64,000 nt of DNA from Bosea sp. (in: a-proteobacteria) (GTDB taxonomy: Bacteria > Pseudomonadota > Alphaproteobacteria > Rhizobiales > Beijerinckiaceae): contig NZ_JAMLIX010000002.1 in NCBI RefSeq assembly GCF_023953965.1, positions 1,054,001 to 1,118,000 on the forward strand, in the 5' to 3' direction. This document shows positions 10,605 through 18,933 of this stretch, one piece after another (within the stretch, counting starts at the first letter, position 1; each line of letters begins with the position of its first letter). The notes beneath the pieces were generated by a model that was not told where the DNA came from, searched no databases, and saw only the letters and a program-made list of their open reading frames with translations. A program made the position numbers and the translations under genes.

Positions 10605-11096
10605 ATGGTCCGCGAGAACGAGATCCGTAAGAACGAGGTCGCCGTCGCGCCGCCCGAGGCGAGCGATGCCGGCCTCGTCTTCATCGGCACCATCCGCACG
10701 CCCTGGACCTCGCGGCTGACCTGCCCGCGCCAGGGCAGGGCCGACGGGCCCATCTGCCGGATCGAGCTCTTCCCGCCCTGGGACGAGGCTCTGGAGGGCG
10801 TCGAGCGCTTCGCGCGGCTGGAGGTGCTCTACTGGCTCGACCAGTCGCGCCGCGACCTCGTCCGCCAGAGCCCGGCCAACAACGGCGAGACTCACGGCAC
10901 CTTCGCGCTGCGCACCCCGGTCCGGCCCAACCCGATCGGCACCTCGATCGTGACACTGGTCGCGCGCGAGGGGCGGGTGCTCTGCGTGCGCGGTCTCGAC
11001 TGCCTCGACGAGACGCCGCTGCTCGACATCAAGCCGGACCGCACGCTCTTCACCCCGATCGCTCCGCCGCAACCGGGCGATTTCGAGACGGGGTGA
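10605..11096 (+). CDS. trmO: TrmO/TsaA-family tRNA (t6A37) N6-methyltransferase
   Basis: A protein of 163 residues of the TsaA/TrmO family, which methylates N6-threonylcarbamoyladenosine at position 37 of some tRNAs. Family features seen: the N-terminal GTIRTPW, the central LYWLDQSRRDL, and the HGTFALRTPVRPNPIGTS stretch that forms part of the S-adenosylmethionine site. It starts six bases after mop, so the two may share a transcript. The ATG at 10605 was chosen because the upstream extension of the frame overlaps mop entirely. Confidence 0.85.
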   Translation: MVRENEIRKNEVAVAPPEASDAGLVFIGTIRTPWTSRLTCPRQGRADGPICRIELFPPWDEALEGVERFARLEVLYWLDQSRRDLVRQSPANNGETHGTFALRTPVRPNPIGTSIVTLVAREGRVLCVRGLDCLDETPLLDIKPDRTLFTPIAPPQPGDFETG

Positions 11097-11107
11097 GGGC
11101 GGCTGGG

Positions 11108-11956
11108 TCAGCCCTTGCCGGTCGCGATCGGCCGGTCGCTCGCGCCCCATTCGGCCCAGGAGCCGTCATAGAGCGCGCGCGCCGGCTTGCCGATCGTCTC
11201 CAGCGCGGTCGCCAGGATCGCCGCGGTGACGCCGGAGCCGCAGCTCGTGATCAGCGGCCGGTCGAGATCGGCGCCGGCCTCGGCGAAGGCGGCGGCGATG
11301 GCCGCGGCGTCCTTCAGCCCGCCATCGGCGACGAGCGCGGTGGCAGGCACGTTCAGGGCGCCGGGCATATGGCCGCTGCGCAGGCCGGGGCGGGGCTCCG
11401 CCGCCTCGCCGCGGAAGCGGTCGGCCGGGCGGGCATCGACGACCTGGGCCTTGCCGCCGGCGAGCGCCCGGGCGACGTCCTCGGCGCTGGCGACGGCCGA
11501 ATGGTCGAGACGGGCGGTGAAGCTGCGCGCGGCGCGGGCGCGCGGCGGCCCGTATTCGATCGGCCGGCCCTCGCGCTCCCATCTCGGGAAGCCGCCGTCG
11601 AGGATGACGACGTCGCGGGCGCCGAAGGTGCGGAAGGTCCAGCGCACGCGCGGGGCCGAGAACAGGCCGAGCCCGTCATAGACGACGATGCGCATGCCGT
11701 CGCCGAGGCCCATGGCGCCGACGGCCGCCGCGAACGCCTCCGGCCGCGGCAGCATGTGCGGCAGGTCTGAAGCTGTATCCTTCACCGCGTCGATGTCGAA
11801 ATGCACGGCGCCGGGGAGCCGCCGCTCGGCGAATTCGGCATGCGGATCGCGGCCATGGGCCGGCAGGTACCAGGAGGCATCGACGACGATGACGTCCGGC
11901 GCATTCAGGCGCTCGGCCAGCCACTCGGTCGAAACGAAGACGTCTTCACGGGCCAT
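11108..11956 (-). CDS. sseA: 3-mercaptopyruvate sulfurtransferase (SseA-like rhodanese)
   Basis: A two-domain rhodanese of 282 residues. The N-terminal domain is catalytically inactive in the family. The C-terminal domain carries the active-site loop CGSGVTA, the form typical of mercaptopyruvate sulfurtransferases rather than thiosulfate sulfurtransferases (CRxGxT). It is predicted to transfer sulfur from 3-mercaptopyruvate to thiols or cyanide. It lies 25 bases downstream of the AlaX gene on the same strand, so the two may form an operon. Confidence 0.9.
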   Translation of the reverse strand: MAREDVFVSTEWLAERLNAPDVIVVDASWYLPAHGRDPHAEFAERRLPGAVHFDIDAVKDTASDLPHMLPRPEAFAAAVGAMGLGDGMRIVVYDGLGLFSAPRVRWTFRTFGARDVVILDGGFPRWEREGRPIEYGPPRARAARSFTARLDHSAVASAEDVARALAGGKAQVVDARPADRFRGEAAEPRPGLRSGHMPGALNVPATALVADGGLKDAAAIAAAFAEAGADLDRPLITSCGSGVTAAILATALETIGKPARALYDGSWAEWGASDRPIATGKG

Positions 11957-11981
11957 GGGTAGTATCCTGCTTCAAGCGGTC

Positions 11982-12698
11982 TCAGGCCAGCGCGATCCGG
12001 ACGCGCCGGTTCTGCTTGCCCTTCTTCTCGATGTCGGTGACGGCGACGGGGCCGATCTCGGCGGTGTTGCGGACATGGGTGCCCCCGCAAGGCTGCAGGT
12101 CGATCTCGCCGATGGCGACGAGCCGGACGCGGCCGGAACCGCGCGGCGGCTTCACCGACATCGTCTTGACGAGGCCGGGATTGGCGTCGAGCTCGGCATC
12201 GGTGATCCAGCTTTCGGTCACGGCGGCGTTGCGCCCGATCAGCGCATTGAGCTTCTCTGTGATCTCGGCCTTGTCGAGCCCGCCTTCGGGGATGTCGAAA
12301 TCGAGCCGCCCGTCGCCGTCGCCGACCGCGCCGCCGGTGACGGGGAAGGGCAGCACGACGCTGAGCAGATGCAGCGCGGTATGGACGCGCATGCGCTTGA
12401 GGCGGCGCTCCCAGTCGAGCACGGCGGTCACGGTCTCTCCGACAGCAGGCAGCGCCTGCCCCTCGATCGGGACATGGACGACCCGGCTTCTGTCGAGCGG
12501 ATCGTAGATCGTGGTGCCGATCACGATCGGACTGCCGTCGGGGCGGCGCAGATAGCCGCTGTCGCCCGGTTGGCCGCCGCCCGTCGCATAGAACACCGTG
12601 CGGTTGAGGACGATGCCGCCGCGCTCGTTCACGGTTTCCACCGTCGCCGGCGTCTCCTGCAGATAGGCATCCTGTCGAAAGATGAGTTCGGTCGGCAT
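11982..12698 (-). CDS. alaX: Free-standing alanyl-tRNA editing protein (AlaX type)
   Basis: A protein of 238 residues resembling the editing domain of alanyl-tRNA synthetase, which hydrolyses Ser- or Gly-tRNA(Ala). The zinc ligands are present: HTALH near residue 105 and CGGTH near residue 205. The N-terminal RTVFYATGGGQPGD segment belongs to the glycine-rich motif of AlaX-II forms. No synthetase core or C-Ala domain is present, so it works in trans. The sulfurtransferase gene follows on the same strand. Confidence 0.9.
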   Translation of the reverse strand: MPTELIFRQDAYLQETPATVETVNERGGIVLNRTVFYATGGGQPGDSGYLRRPDGSPIVIGTTIYDPLDRSRVVHVPIEGQALPAVGETVTAVLDWERRLKRMRVHTALHLLSVVLPFPVTGGAVGDGDGRLDFDIPEGGLDKAEITEKLNALIGRNAAVTESWITDAELDANPGLVKTMSVKPPRGSGRVRLVAIGEIDLQPCGGTHVRNTAEIGPVAVTDIEKKGKQNRRVRIALA

Positions 12699-12850
12699 GG
12701 TCTATCGTCTCGCGGCGGCGCGGGCGCGCCCTCGCGGCCAAGACTGCACCGATTGTCGTATGGCTGCCAAGGTCGTCGCCGTCATGGCGGCGGATTCTTC
12801 CCATCGCCCGCGGCAACCTCTAGATGTTGCGCCGACACCCCGGAGCCGCC

Positions 12851-13633
12851 ATGGCCTTGCCCCGCATGACACCGCAGGACGGTATCGCCTGGATCACCGG
12901 CGCGAGCTCCGGCATCGGGGCGGCGGTCGCGCGCGAGCTGGCGGGTAGGGGCTGGACGGTCGCCGTCACCGCCCGGCGGCTCGAGGCGCTCGAGCGTCTG
13001 GCGCGCGCCGCCGAAGACCTGCCCGGCCGGATCGTCGCCCATGCCGGCGACGTGACGGACGCAGAGGCGATGCAGCGTGTCGCCGAGGCGATCGAGAGCA
13101 TCCACGGGCCGATCGCGCTCGCCTTCCTCAATGCCGGCATCGCCGCCGGCGAGGGCCGGGCGATCGATGCGCGAACCGTCGAGGCCGTGGTCGCGGTCAA
13201 CCTCGTCGGCGTCGCCAAGAGCTTCTTTCCCGTCGAGCGGCGCATGGCCCTGCGCGGCCGCGGGCAGATCGCGGTCAACGCCTCGCTCGTCGGCTATCGC
13301 GGCCTGCCGGGCGCGGCCGCCTACGGCGCGGCGAAGGCCGGGGCGATCTATTTCTGCGAGGCGATGCGCTTCGATTGCGAGGCGGCCGGCATCCGCCTGC
13401 AACTGGTCAACCCCGGCTTCATCGAAACGCCGATGACGCAAGGGCGGCGCTTTCCGATGCCCTTCCTGCTGACGGTGGAGGAGGGGGCGAGGCGAATCGT
13501 CGACGGCTTCGAGCGCGGCGGCTTCGAGATCACCGTACCGCGCCGCCTCGCCTGGATCCTGAAGGTCGCCCGGCTCCTGCCCTATCCGGCCTATTTCGCG
13601 CTGATGGCCCGTTTCGCCGAACGCGGCGGCTGA
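12851..13633 (+). CDS. Short-chain dehydrogenase/reductase (SDR)
   Basis: A classical SDR of 260 residues. The NAD(P)-binding motif TGASSGIG is near residue 20, NAG near residue 96, the catalytic Ser in NASLVGYRG and the YGAAK motif with catalytic Tyr and Lys near residue 160. The start at 12851 was chosen over an upstream in-frame one because it places the nucleotide-binding strand at the usual distance. The substrate cannot be told. It is divergent from alaX, with about 150 bases between for promoters. Confidence 0.9.
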   Translation: MALPRMTPQDGIAWITGASSGIGAAVARELAGRGWTVAVTARRLEALERLARAAEDLPGRIVAHAGDVTDAEAMQRVAEAIESIHGPIALAFLNAGIAAGEGRAIDARTVEAVVAVNLVGVAKSFFPVERRMALRGRGQIAVNASLVGYRGLPGAAAYGAAKAGAIYFCEAMRFDCEAAGIRLQLVNPGFIETPMTQGRRFPMPFLLTVEEGARRIVDGFERGGFEITVPRRLAWILKVARLLPYPAYFALMARFAERGG

Positions 13634-13686
13634 AGCCGGATCGCGCGGGAGCGGGAACCTCGGCGCGGCTCAAGCGTCCCCTCGTC

Positions 13687-13830
13687 ATGGAAAACCCGAA
13701 GAAACCGCCGCTGGATTTCTGGCTCTGGCTGGCCGTCATCGGCTTGACGGCGATCGTCGTCGTCACGTCCCTGACATTCCCCGAGCGGCTCGTGCCGGGT
13801 TCCGGCACGCCTGCCTCGACGGCACGCTAG
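13687..13830 (+). CDS. Small hypothetical single-helix membrane protein
   Basis: A 47-residue open frame starting MENPKKPPLDFW, then one strongly hydrophobic helix (LWLAVIGLTAIVVVTSLTF) and a short polar tail. The frame begins 54 bases after the SDR gene on the same strand. A lysine/proline-rich head, one membrane span and a clean stop are the pattern of a real small membrane protein. No family was recognised, and the upstream ribosome-binding site is weak. Confidence 0.5.
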   Translation: MENPKKPPLDFWLWLAVIGLTAIVVVTSLTFPERLVPGSGTPASTAR

Positions 13831-13870
13831 GGCGTAGCCGGGACGGCGGCGACGGCTGCCCGGCGATCTG

Positions 13871-13944
13871 TGGAGGCCTCGCCCGGAATCGAACCGGGGT
13901 GCAAGGATTTGCAGTCCTCTGCGTAACCACTCCGCCACGAGGCC
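13871..13944 (-). tRNA. tRNA-Cys (GCA)
   Basis: A 74-base cloverleaf on the minus strand. The acceptor stem GGCCTCG pairs with CGAGGCC, followed by the U73 discriminator typical of tRNA-Cys and an encoded CCA. The anticodon loop reads CTGCAAA with anticodon GCA, and the T-arm GGTTCGATTCC is intact. Confidence 0.97.
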
Positions 13945-14071
13945 ATCCCGCGAAGACGGATGCGACCGCTTCGGCGAGAGCGCACTAACCACAAGCCGCG
14001 CGCCGCCGCAACCCGACATCGCAACTTCGTCGCGGGGCGGCGACAATTCCGCGACGCCGGCCGCGAGGGGG

Positions 14072-14100
14072 CTTGCGCTGGGGGAAGCGCGCCGCTATGA
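14072..14100 (+). promoter_or_regulatory. Housekeeping promoter of tRNA-Asn
   Basis: CTTGCG at 14072-14077 and CTATGA at 14095-14100 are separated by 17 bases. This resembles the rhizobial housekeeping pattern CTTGAC-N17-CTATAT, with the tRNA beginning 14 bases after the -10 element. Confidence 0.6.
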
Positions 14101-14114
14101 CGCCGCCACCGTGT

Positions 14115-14189
14115 TCCCGGATAGCTCAGCGGTAGAGCAATCGACTGTTAATCGATTGGTCGCAGGTTCGAATCCTGCTCCGGGAGCCA
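14115..14189 (+). tRNA. tRNA-Asn (GTT)
   Basis: A 75-base cloverleaf. The acceptor TCCCGGA pairs with TCCGGGA and GCCA is encoded at the 3' end. The anticodon loop reads CTGTTAA with anticodon GTT. The D-loop AGCTCAGCGGTAGAGC and T-loop GGTTCGAATCC are canonical. Confidence 0.97.
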
Positions 14190-14285
14190 GCGTCCCCCTC
14201 GGATCGATGGTTCGCCCCAGCCCAGGGGTGCTTGCCTTTTGCGCGGGCCTCGAACAGAAAGCTGCCGGGAACGGAGAGTTCGGGC

Positions 14286-14927
14286 ATGGACGATTTCACC
14301 TCGCTGCGCCGCAATATGGTCGATTGCCAGCTGCGCACCTACGACATCACCGACCGGGCCGCGCTGGCGGCGGCGGATTTCGTGCCGCGCGAAGCCTTCC
14401 TTCCCGAAAACCTGTCCCATCTCGCCTATCTCGACCAGTCGATCCCGCTGCCGGGCAGCGGGCGCGCGCTGATGACCCCGATGGTGATCGTGCGGATGAT
14501 CCAGCTCATCGATCCGCAGCCGGGCGAGGACGTGCTCGACTATGGCGGCGGCTCCGGCTACGGCGCGGCGCTGATGGACCATATGGGTGCGAAAGCCACG
14601 CTCTGGGAGCCCGATGCGGCGGCCCGCGCGCTGGCGCAAGCCGCGCTCGGCCGCGCCGGCGCCGATGGCGTCACGATCGCCGCCGCGCGGCCCGCTGACG
14701 CCGGCTTCGATGCGATTCTCGTGAGCGGGGCCTGCGAACTTGCGCCCGAATCCCTGTTTTCGCTGCTCAGGCCCGAAGGCAGGCTCGTCGTGGTCGAGGG
14801 CGTGGGCCGCGCCGCGCGTGTCATGCTCTATCTGAAATCCGCGGATGCGGTCTCCGGCCGGCCGGTCTTCGATGCGGCGGCGCCCGCTCTCGCCGAGTTC
14901 CGCCGTCCGGCGGAATTCGTTTTCTGA
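14286..14927 (+). CDS. Protein-L-isoaspartate O-methyltransferase family protein
   Basis: A protein of 213 residues of the Pcm-like methyltransferase family. The N-terminal part (NMVDCQLRTYDITDRA) and motif I for S-adenosylmethionine (VLDYGGGSGYGAALM, near residue 85) are visible. The glycine-rich loop and acidic residue fit, but motifs shared with true L-isoaspartyl repair enzymes are weak, so function is uncertain. It lies just upstream of tolC on the same strand, an arrangement found in related bacteria. Confidence 0.85.
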   Translation: MDDFTSLRRNMVDCQLRTYDITDRAALAAADFVPREAFLPENLSHLAYLDQSIPLPGSGRALMTPMVIVRMIQLIDPQPGEDVLDYGGGSGYGAALMDHMGAKATLWEPDAAARALAQAALGRAGADGVTIAAARPADAGFDAILVSGACELAPESLFSLLRPEGRLVVVEGVGRAARVMLYLKSADAVSGRPVFDAAAPALAEFRRPAEFVF

Positions 14928-14930
14928 GAC

Positions 14931-14962
14931 CGGCGGGTGTCGCATTTTTACGGCACCCGCCG
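14931..14962 (+). terminator. Strong hairpin between the methyltransferase gene and tolC
   Basis: CGGCGGGTGTCG pairs with CGGCACCCGCCG (one G-U pair) around a T-rich loop, four bases after the methyltransferase stop. There is no T-tract after the stem, so it may be an attenuator, a Rho-assisted end or simply a 3' stabilising hairpin. Confidence 0.4.
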
Positions 14963-15074
14963 CGCTAAACCGCTCCGGCGGCGTCCCATGCGTTGGCGGG
15001 CGGAGCCTGAGCGGGTATGAATTGCAACTCTGCCGAGGCTGGGGCGATGCCTGGGTGCGACCTTTGGTGCGCAG

Positions 15075-16502
15075 ATGAGGCGTCTAGTGGATAAACGCGA
15101 CGACAAGATCGGCCGGCTAGGGCTCGGTGCCGCCTTCGCTCTGGCGCTGGCCGGCGGCTGGGCCGGGCCGGTCTCGGCCCAGACCATGGATGCCGCGCTC
15201 GCACGGGCCTATTCCGCCAATCCGACGCTCAATGCGCAGCGTGCCTCGGTGCGCGCGACCGACGAGAACGTGCCGCAGGCGAAGGCGGGCTACCGGCCGC
15301 GAATCACGGCCTCGGCCGATATCGGCGCGAGCATCACGGACGCGCAGATTCCGGCCTTCGCCACCGCCTCGCCCTACCACAACCGCGTCACCTCCCGCCT
15401 CGGCCCGCGCGGCGCAGGCGTGCAGATCGACCAGAACATCTTCGATTCGGGCAAGACGCGCAGCGCCGTCAGCCAATCCGAATCGCAGGTTCTGGGCGCC
15501 CGCGCCACCTTGCGCAACACCGAGCAGAACGTGCTGCTCGACGCCGCGACCTCCTATATGAACGTGCTGCGCGACACGGCGATCCTCAATCTCCAGCGCA
15601 ACAACGTCGAGGTTCTCGAGGAGCAGCTGCGCCAGACCCGCGACCGCTTCCAGGTCGGCGAGGTGACGCGCACCGACGTGGCGCAGGCCGAGGCCCGCCT
15701 GTCCTCGGCCCGCTCCCAGGCGATCCTGGCCGAATCGAACCTGAAGACCTCCGTGGCGCGCTTCCGGCAGAATGTCGGCGCCGAGCCGCGCTCGCTCGCG
15801 CCCGGCCGCCCGGTCGAGAATCTCCTGCCGAAAACGCTGCCGACCGCGCTGAACCAGGCCCTGTCGAACCACCCGGCGATCATCGCCTCGCTGCACGGGG
15901 TCGATGCCGCCGAGCTCCAGGTCAAGGTCACCGAGGCCGATCTCTATCCCGTGATCGGCGTGCGCGGCGTCGTCCAGCAGCGCTACGACACCCAGTATTC
16001 CGGCGACCAGCGCCTGTCGGCCAGCATCGTCGGCACGCTGACGATCCCGATCTACGAGGGCGGCCAGATTTATGCCCGCACACGCCAGGCCAAGGAAACG
16101 GCGGGCCAGCGCCGGATCGAGGTCGATACGCAGCGCGACACGGTGCGCGCCGCGGTCGTCTCCGCCTGGGGTGGGCTCGAGGCGGCCCGTGCCCAGATCA
16201 CCGCGGCCCAGGCGCAGGTCGAGGCCGCGACCACCGCGCTGTCGGGCGTGCGCGAGGAGGCGAAGGTCGGGCAGCGCACCACGCTCGACGTCCTCAACGC
16301 CCAGCAGGAGCTGGTCAGCGCCCGTTCGAGCCTCGTCGTCGCCCAGCGCGACCGGGTCGTCGCCTCCTATGCGGTGCTCTCCGCCGTCGGCAAGCTCTCG
16401 GCCCAGACCCTCAAGCTCAAGGCAGAGGCCTATGACGCCCGCCTGCATTACGAGCAGGTCAAGGACAAGCTCTGGGGCACCCAGACCCCCGACGGCCGCT
16501 GA
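15075..16502 (+). CDS. tolC: TolC-family outer-membrane efflux protein
   Basis: An outer-membrane channel of 475 residues for type I secretion and drug efflux. A signal peptide with a basic head (MRRLVDKRDDKIGRL), a hydrophobic core and the cleavage context PVSAQ is followed by two repeated OEP domains with long helices, including the repeat motif SNHPAIIASL and the T-x-LDVLNAQQELVSARS segment near the C-terminus that typifies TolC. The ATG at 15075 is the only start that gives a proper signal peptide. popZ and valS follow on the same strand in this region. Confidence 0.93.
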   Translation: MRRLVDKRDDKIGRLGLGAAFALALAGGWAGPVSAQTMDAALARAYSANPTLNAQRASVRATDENVPQAKAGYRPRITASADIGASITDAQIPAFATASPYHNRVTSRLGPRGAGVQIDQNIFDSGKTRSAVSQSESQVLGARATLRNTEQNVLLDAATSYMNVLRDTAILNLQRNNVEVLEEQLRQTRDRFQVGEVTRTDVAQAEARLSSARSQAILAESNLKTSVARFRQNVGAEPRSLAPGRPVENLLPKTLPTALNQALSNHPAIIASLHGVDAAELQVKVTEADLYPVIGVRGVVQQRYDTQYSGDQRLSASIVGTLTIPIYEGGQIYARTRQAKETAGQRRIEVDTQRDTVRAAVVSAWGGLEAARAQITAAQAQVEAATTALSGVREEAKVGQRTTLDVLNAQQELVSARSSLVVAQRDRVVASYAVLSAVGKLSAQTLKLKAEAYDARLHYEQVKDKLWGTQTPDGR

Positions 16503-16646
16503 GCGGCGGCGCATTCGGGCAACAGCGCGGATTTCTCCTGTGGGAGAGCCGGCCGGCGCCTTGTCTGGCATCGCCGCCATGGAATACTGCGCCTTGGAGT
16601 GGCGTTGATTCCATTGACGCGCCCGGTGTTCAACGGTCAGGCCTTC

Positions 16647-17264
16647 ATGAGCGCGCAAGCCAAGCCCAGCGAACCGTCGATGGAGGAGATCCTCGCCTCG
16701 ATTCGCCGGATCATTTCCGACGACGAGGCGAAGCCGGCCGAGGACGCCGCCGCGCCCTCGCCGGAACCGGAGGCCGCACCCGCGGCGATCGAGGACGACG
16801 TGCTCGATCTCGGCGCCGAGGCCGCGCTGGTCGCAGCCCCCGAGCCCGCACCGCCGGCCCCGCCGCCCGCCTTCACCGACGATTCCGACGTCGCCTTCAT
16901 CGACGAGGCGCCGGTCGCGGCCCCGCCTGCGCCGCCGCCTGCCGCTCCCGCCGAGCCGCCGCGCGCTTTCCTCCCGCCCGAGCCGGCGCCTAAGCCGGCG
17001 CGCGAGCCGGCGCACGAGCCGGCATCGCCCTCCGCGCCCGACATGGCGAGCCTGCTGTCGGACCAGGCGAGCTCCGTCGTGACCCATGCCTTCGGCCAGC
17101 TGGCCAGCACCGTGCTCAGCAACAACGCGCGCACGCTGGAGGATCTGGTCAAGGACATGCTGAAGCCGATGCTCAAGACCTGGCTCGACGACAACCTCCC
17201 GGCCATGGTCGAGCGGCTGGTCAGGGCCGAGATCGAACGCGTCGCGCGCGGCGGGCGCAGCTAA
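16647..17264 (+). CDS. popZ: PopZ-like polar organising protein (DUF2497)
   Basis: A protein of 205 residues with the three-part PopZ layout. The N-terminal helix (PSMEEILASIRRIISDDE) binds partners. The middle, about residues 30-135, is acidic and Pro/Ala-rich and predicted disordered. The C-terminal oligomerisation region includes LEDLVKDMLKPMLKTWLDDNLP. In Caulobacter PopZ forms a polar matrix that anchors the chromosome origin. The ATG at 16647 was chosen over 16599 because it directly precedes the conserved N-terminal region. Confidence 0.9.
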   Translation: MSAQAKPSEPSMEEILASIRRIISDDEAKPAEDAAAPSPEPEAAPAAIEDDVLDLGAEAALVAAPEPAPPAPPPAFTDDSDVAFIDEAPVAAPPAPPPAAPAEPPRAFLPPEPAPKPAREPAHEPASPSAPDMASLLSDQASSVVTHAFGQLASTVLSNNARTLEDLVKDMLKPMLKTWLDDNLPAMVERLVRAEIERVARGGRS

Positions 17265-17312
17265 AGCATCGGATGCGAAAAGCGGATTCCGCTTTCGGAA
17301 AAATCCGATGCT
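17265..17312. repeat. 48-base nested palindrome downstream of popZ
   Basis: Perfect 10-base arms (AGCATCGGAT and its complement) enclose a second inverted repeat (AAAGCGGA with TCCGCTTT). It begins immediately after the popZ stop. It resembles the short palindromic repeats dispersed in Rhizobiales genomes and could act as a bidirectional transcription end. Only one copy is seen here. Confidence 0.65.
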
Positions 17313-17363
17313 CAAGCAATGAGATAGATCATCGTTACCGCGTCCGGCAGGACGCGCGACGAT

Positions 17364-17588
17364 CTAGCCGGCGCTGCGCTTGCGGCTATTCGGGGCCACA
17401 CGCCTGCGCTCGAAGGCACCGGCCTCCCTGAGGCGCATCAGGCCGTAACCCGCCATGGCGAGGACAGTGGCCGGCGCGCCGAGCCGGGAGACCAGCATGG
17501 TCAGCCCGACGGCGACCGGGCGAGGGTAGCGGCCCGAGGCGGCCTCCACGGCGAACCAGGCCCCCAGCGCATGGACCATCAGTTTCAT
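17364..17588 (-). CDS. Small hypothetical membrane-associated protein
   Basis: A 74-residue frame (MKLMVHALGAWFAVEAASG...) with two moderately hydrophobic segments, about residues 5-18 and 25-50, and a basic C-terminus. No family is recognised. It lies on the minus strand 29 bases downstream of the PNPOx-like gene, with which it may be co-transcribed. The upstream ribosome-binding site is weak, so the call is tentative; an ATG one codon earlier is also possible. Confidence 0.5.
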   Translation of the reverse strand: MKLMVHALGAWFAVEAASGRYPRPVAVGLTMLVSRLGAPATVLAMAGYGLMRLREAGAFERRRVAPNSRKRSAG

Positions 17589-17617
17589 CATCGCATCCAG
17601 CTCGTCGTTTCAGGGTT

Positions 17618-18103
17618 TCAGAGAGGGACCTTGCGGTTTTCACCGAGATCGGGCTTCGCCCCGGTCAGCGCCGCGGCGGCCATCTTGACGCCGGTCACGA
17701 TCTTGCCGGGGCTGTCCCAGAACTCCGCCATGCCGGGCCTGACCCGCAGCACGCGGATATTGGGATCGTCCTCATCGTCCCAGAACGCCCGGTTGCCCGC
17801 ATTCCAGAGATCGTGGACGCGCGCCCGGTCGTCCAGGACCGTCGCCGTGCCGCTCACCGAGAGATAGCGCTGGCCGTCGGTATCGGCGAAGGCGAGGCAG
17901 ACGTTGTCGTTGATGCGGATCTCGTCGTCCTTGTAGTGGCGGCGGTCGGTCAGGAAATAGATCGCGTCCTCCTCGCGCTCGCCATGAGCGTGCATCGGCC
18001 GGGCGCGCAGCGCATCGCCCTCGCCGTCATGGGTCACGAGCATCGCGAACTTGATGGAATCGATCAGGTCCCAGACCCGCGTCTGGTCGTCGTGGCTGGT
18101 CAT
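17618..18103 (-). CDS. Pyridoxamine 5'-phosphate oxidase-related general stress protein
   Basis: A protein of 161 residues with a split-barrel flavin-binding fold. Features seen: VWDLIDSIKFAMLVTHDGE at the N-terminus, ARPMHAHGE, and DIYFLTD-type and DNVCLAFAD strands, typical of the general stress protein 26 group. The start at 18103 is chosen because upstream in-frame sequence overlaps the divergent promoter region. Members bind FMN or FAD; catalysis is not established. It is divergent from dps, with 164 bases between. Confidence 0.88.
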   Translation of the reverse strand: MTSHDDQTRVWDLIDSIKFAMLVTHDGEGDALRARPMHAHGEREEDAIYFLTDRRHYKDDEIRINDNVCLAFADTDGQRYLSVSGTATVLDDRARVHDLWNAGNRAFWDDEDDPNIRVLRVRPGMAEFWDSPGKIVTGVKMAAAALTGAKPDLGENRKVPL

Positions 18104-18267
18104 GTCGCTCGTCCTGCTGCCTGTCGTTGGGGGGTGCTGCTCCAACGGGGCAGGGCCCGGCAGGTTCCGTCGCGGCGGCAGCGGAACCAGCCGGGCATCT
18201 CCCGCGTATAGGAAAGGCGCCGGCCTTCATCGGGGCGCATCGTCTTCTCTCGATCCGGGGGTATGCC

Positions 18268-18807
18268 ATGGCCAGAACCGCAGTCAGGACCGCGTCGCAC
18301 AGCACGGCGAAAAGCTCGACCACGACGAAGCTGGTCAAATCCAGCCGGATCGATCTGGCGTCGAACACCAGGACGAAGGTCATCGGCCTGCTGAACGAGC
18401 GCCTCGCCGACGGCATCGACCTGTCGCTCGTCACCAAGCAGGCACATTGGAACCTCAAGGGTCCGGGCTTCATCGGCATCCATCTGATGCTCGACGGCTT
18501 CCGCGACGAGCTCGACCTGCATGTCGACACGGTCGCCGAACGCATCGCCCAGCTCGGCGGCGTCGCCTTCGGCACGGCGCAAACGACGGTGCAGACCACC
18601 GCGCTCAAGCCCTATCCGACCGATATCGTCGCCGTTCCGGATCATCTCAACGCCCTGATCGAGCGCTACGCCGCGACGGCCAACAAGGTGCGCGAGGCGA
18701 TCGACGCCTGCGACGAGGCCGGGGACGCCGATACCGCCGACCTGCTCACCGCCTGGTCGCGCATGCTCGACAAATCGCTCTGGTTCCTGCAATCGAACCT
18801 CGCCTGA
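18268..18807 (+). CDS. dps: Dps-family DNA-protection ferritin
   Basis: A protein of 179 residues that stores iron and protects DNA in starvation and oxidative stress. The ferroxidase signature is clear: KQAHWNLKGPGF, then HLMLDGFRDELDLHVDTVAERI with the acidic ligands. The N-terminal ~30 residues are Ser/Thr/Lys-rich and probably flexible, as in Dps proteins that bind DNA with their tails. The divergent PNPOx-like gene is also a stress protein, so both may be controlled together. Confidence 0.93.
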   Translation: MARTAVRTASHSTAKSSTTTKLVKSSRIDLASNTRTKVIGLLNERLADGIDLSLVTKQAHWNLKGPGFIGIHLMLDGFRDELDLHVDTVAERIAQLGGVAFGTAQTTVQTTALKPYPTDIVAVPDHLNALIERYAATANKVREAIDACDEAGDADTADLLTAWSRMLDKSLWFLQSNLA

Positions 18808-18933
18808 CCCGCCCGGTGCCATCGAAACCGTTGACGCGCAGGCTTCGCATGGGCTCTTAAGGCTTGAGACCTTTTGGCCAGCGATCTTCCGGCCGGGGCA
18901 GGTTCCCCGGCCTTTCTGCGTTCGAGCGATGCG

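Noticed and set aside
13945..14071. A promoter for tRNA-Cys on the minus strand
   Set aside because: A CTTGTG element exists but no good -10 lies at the right spacing.
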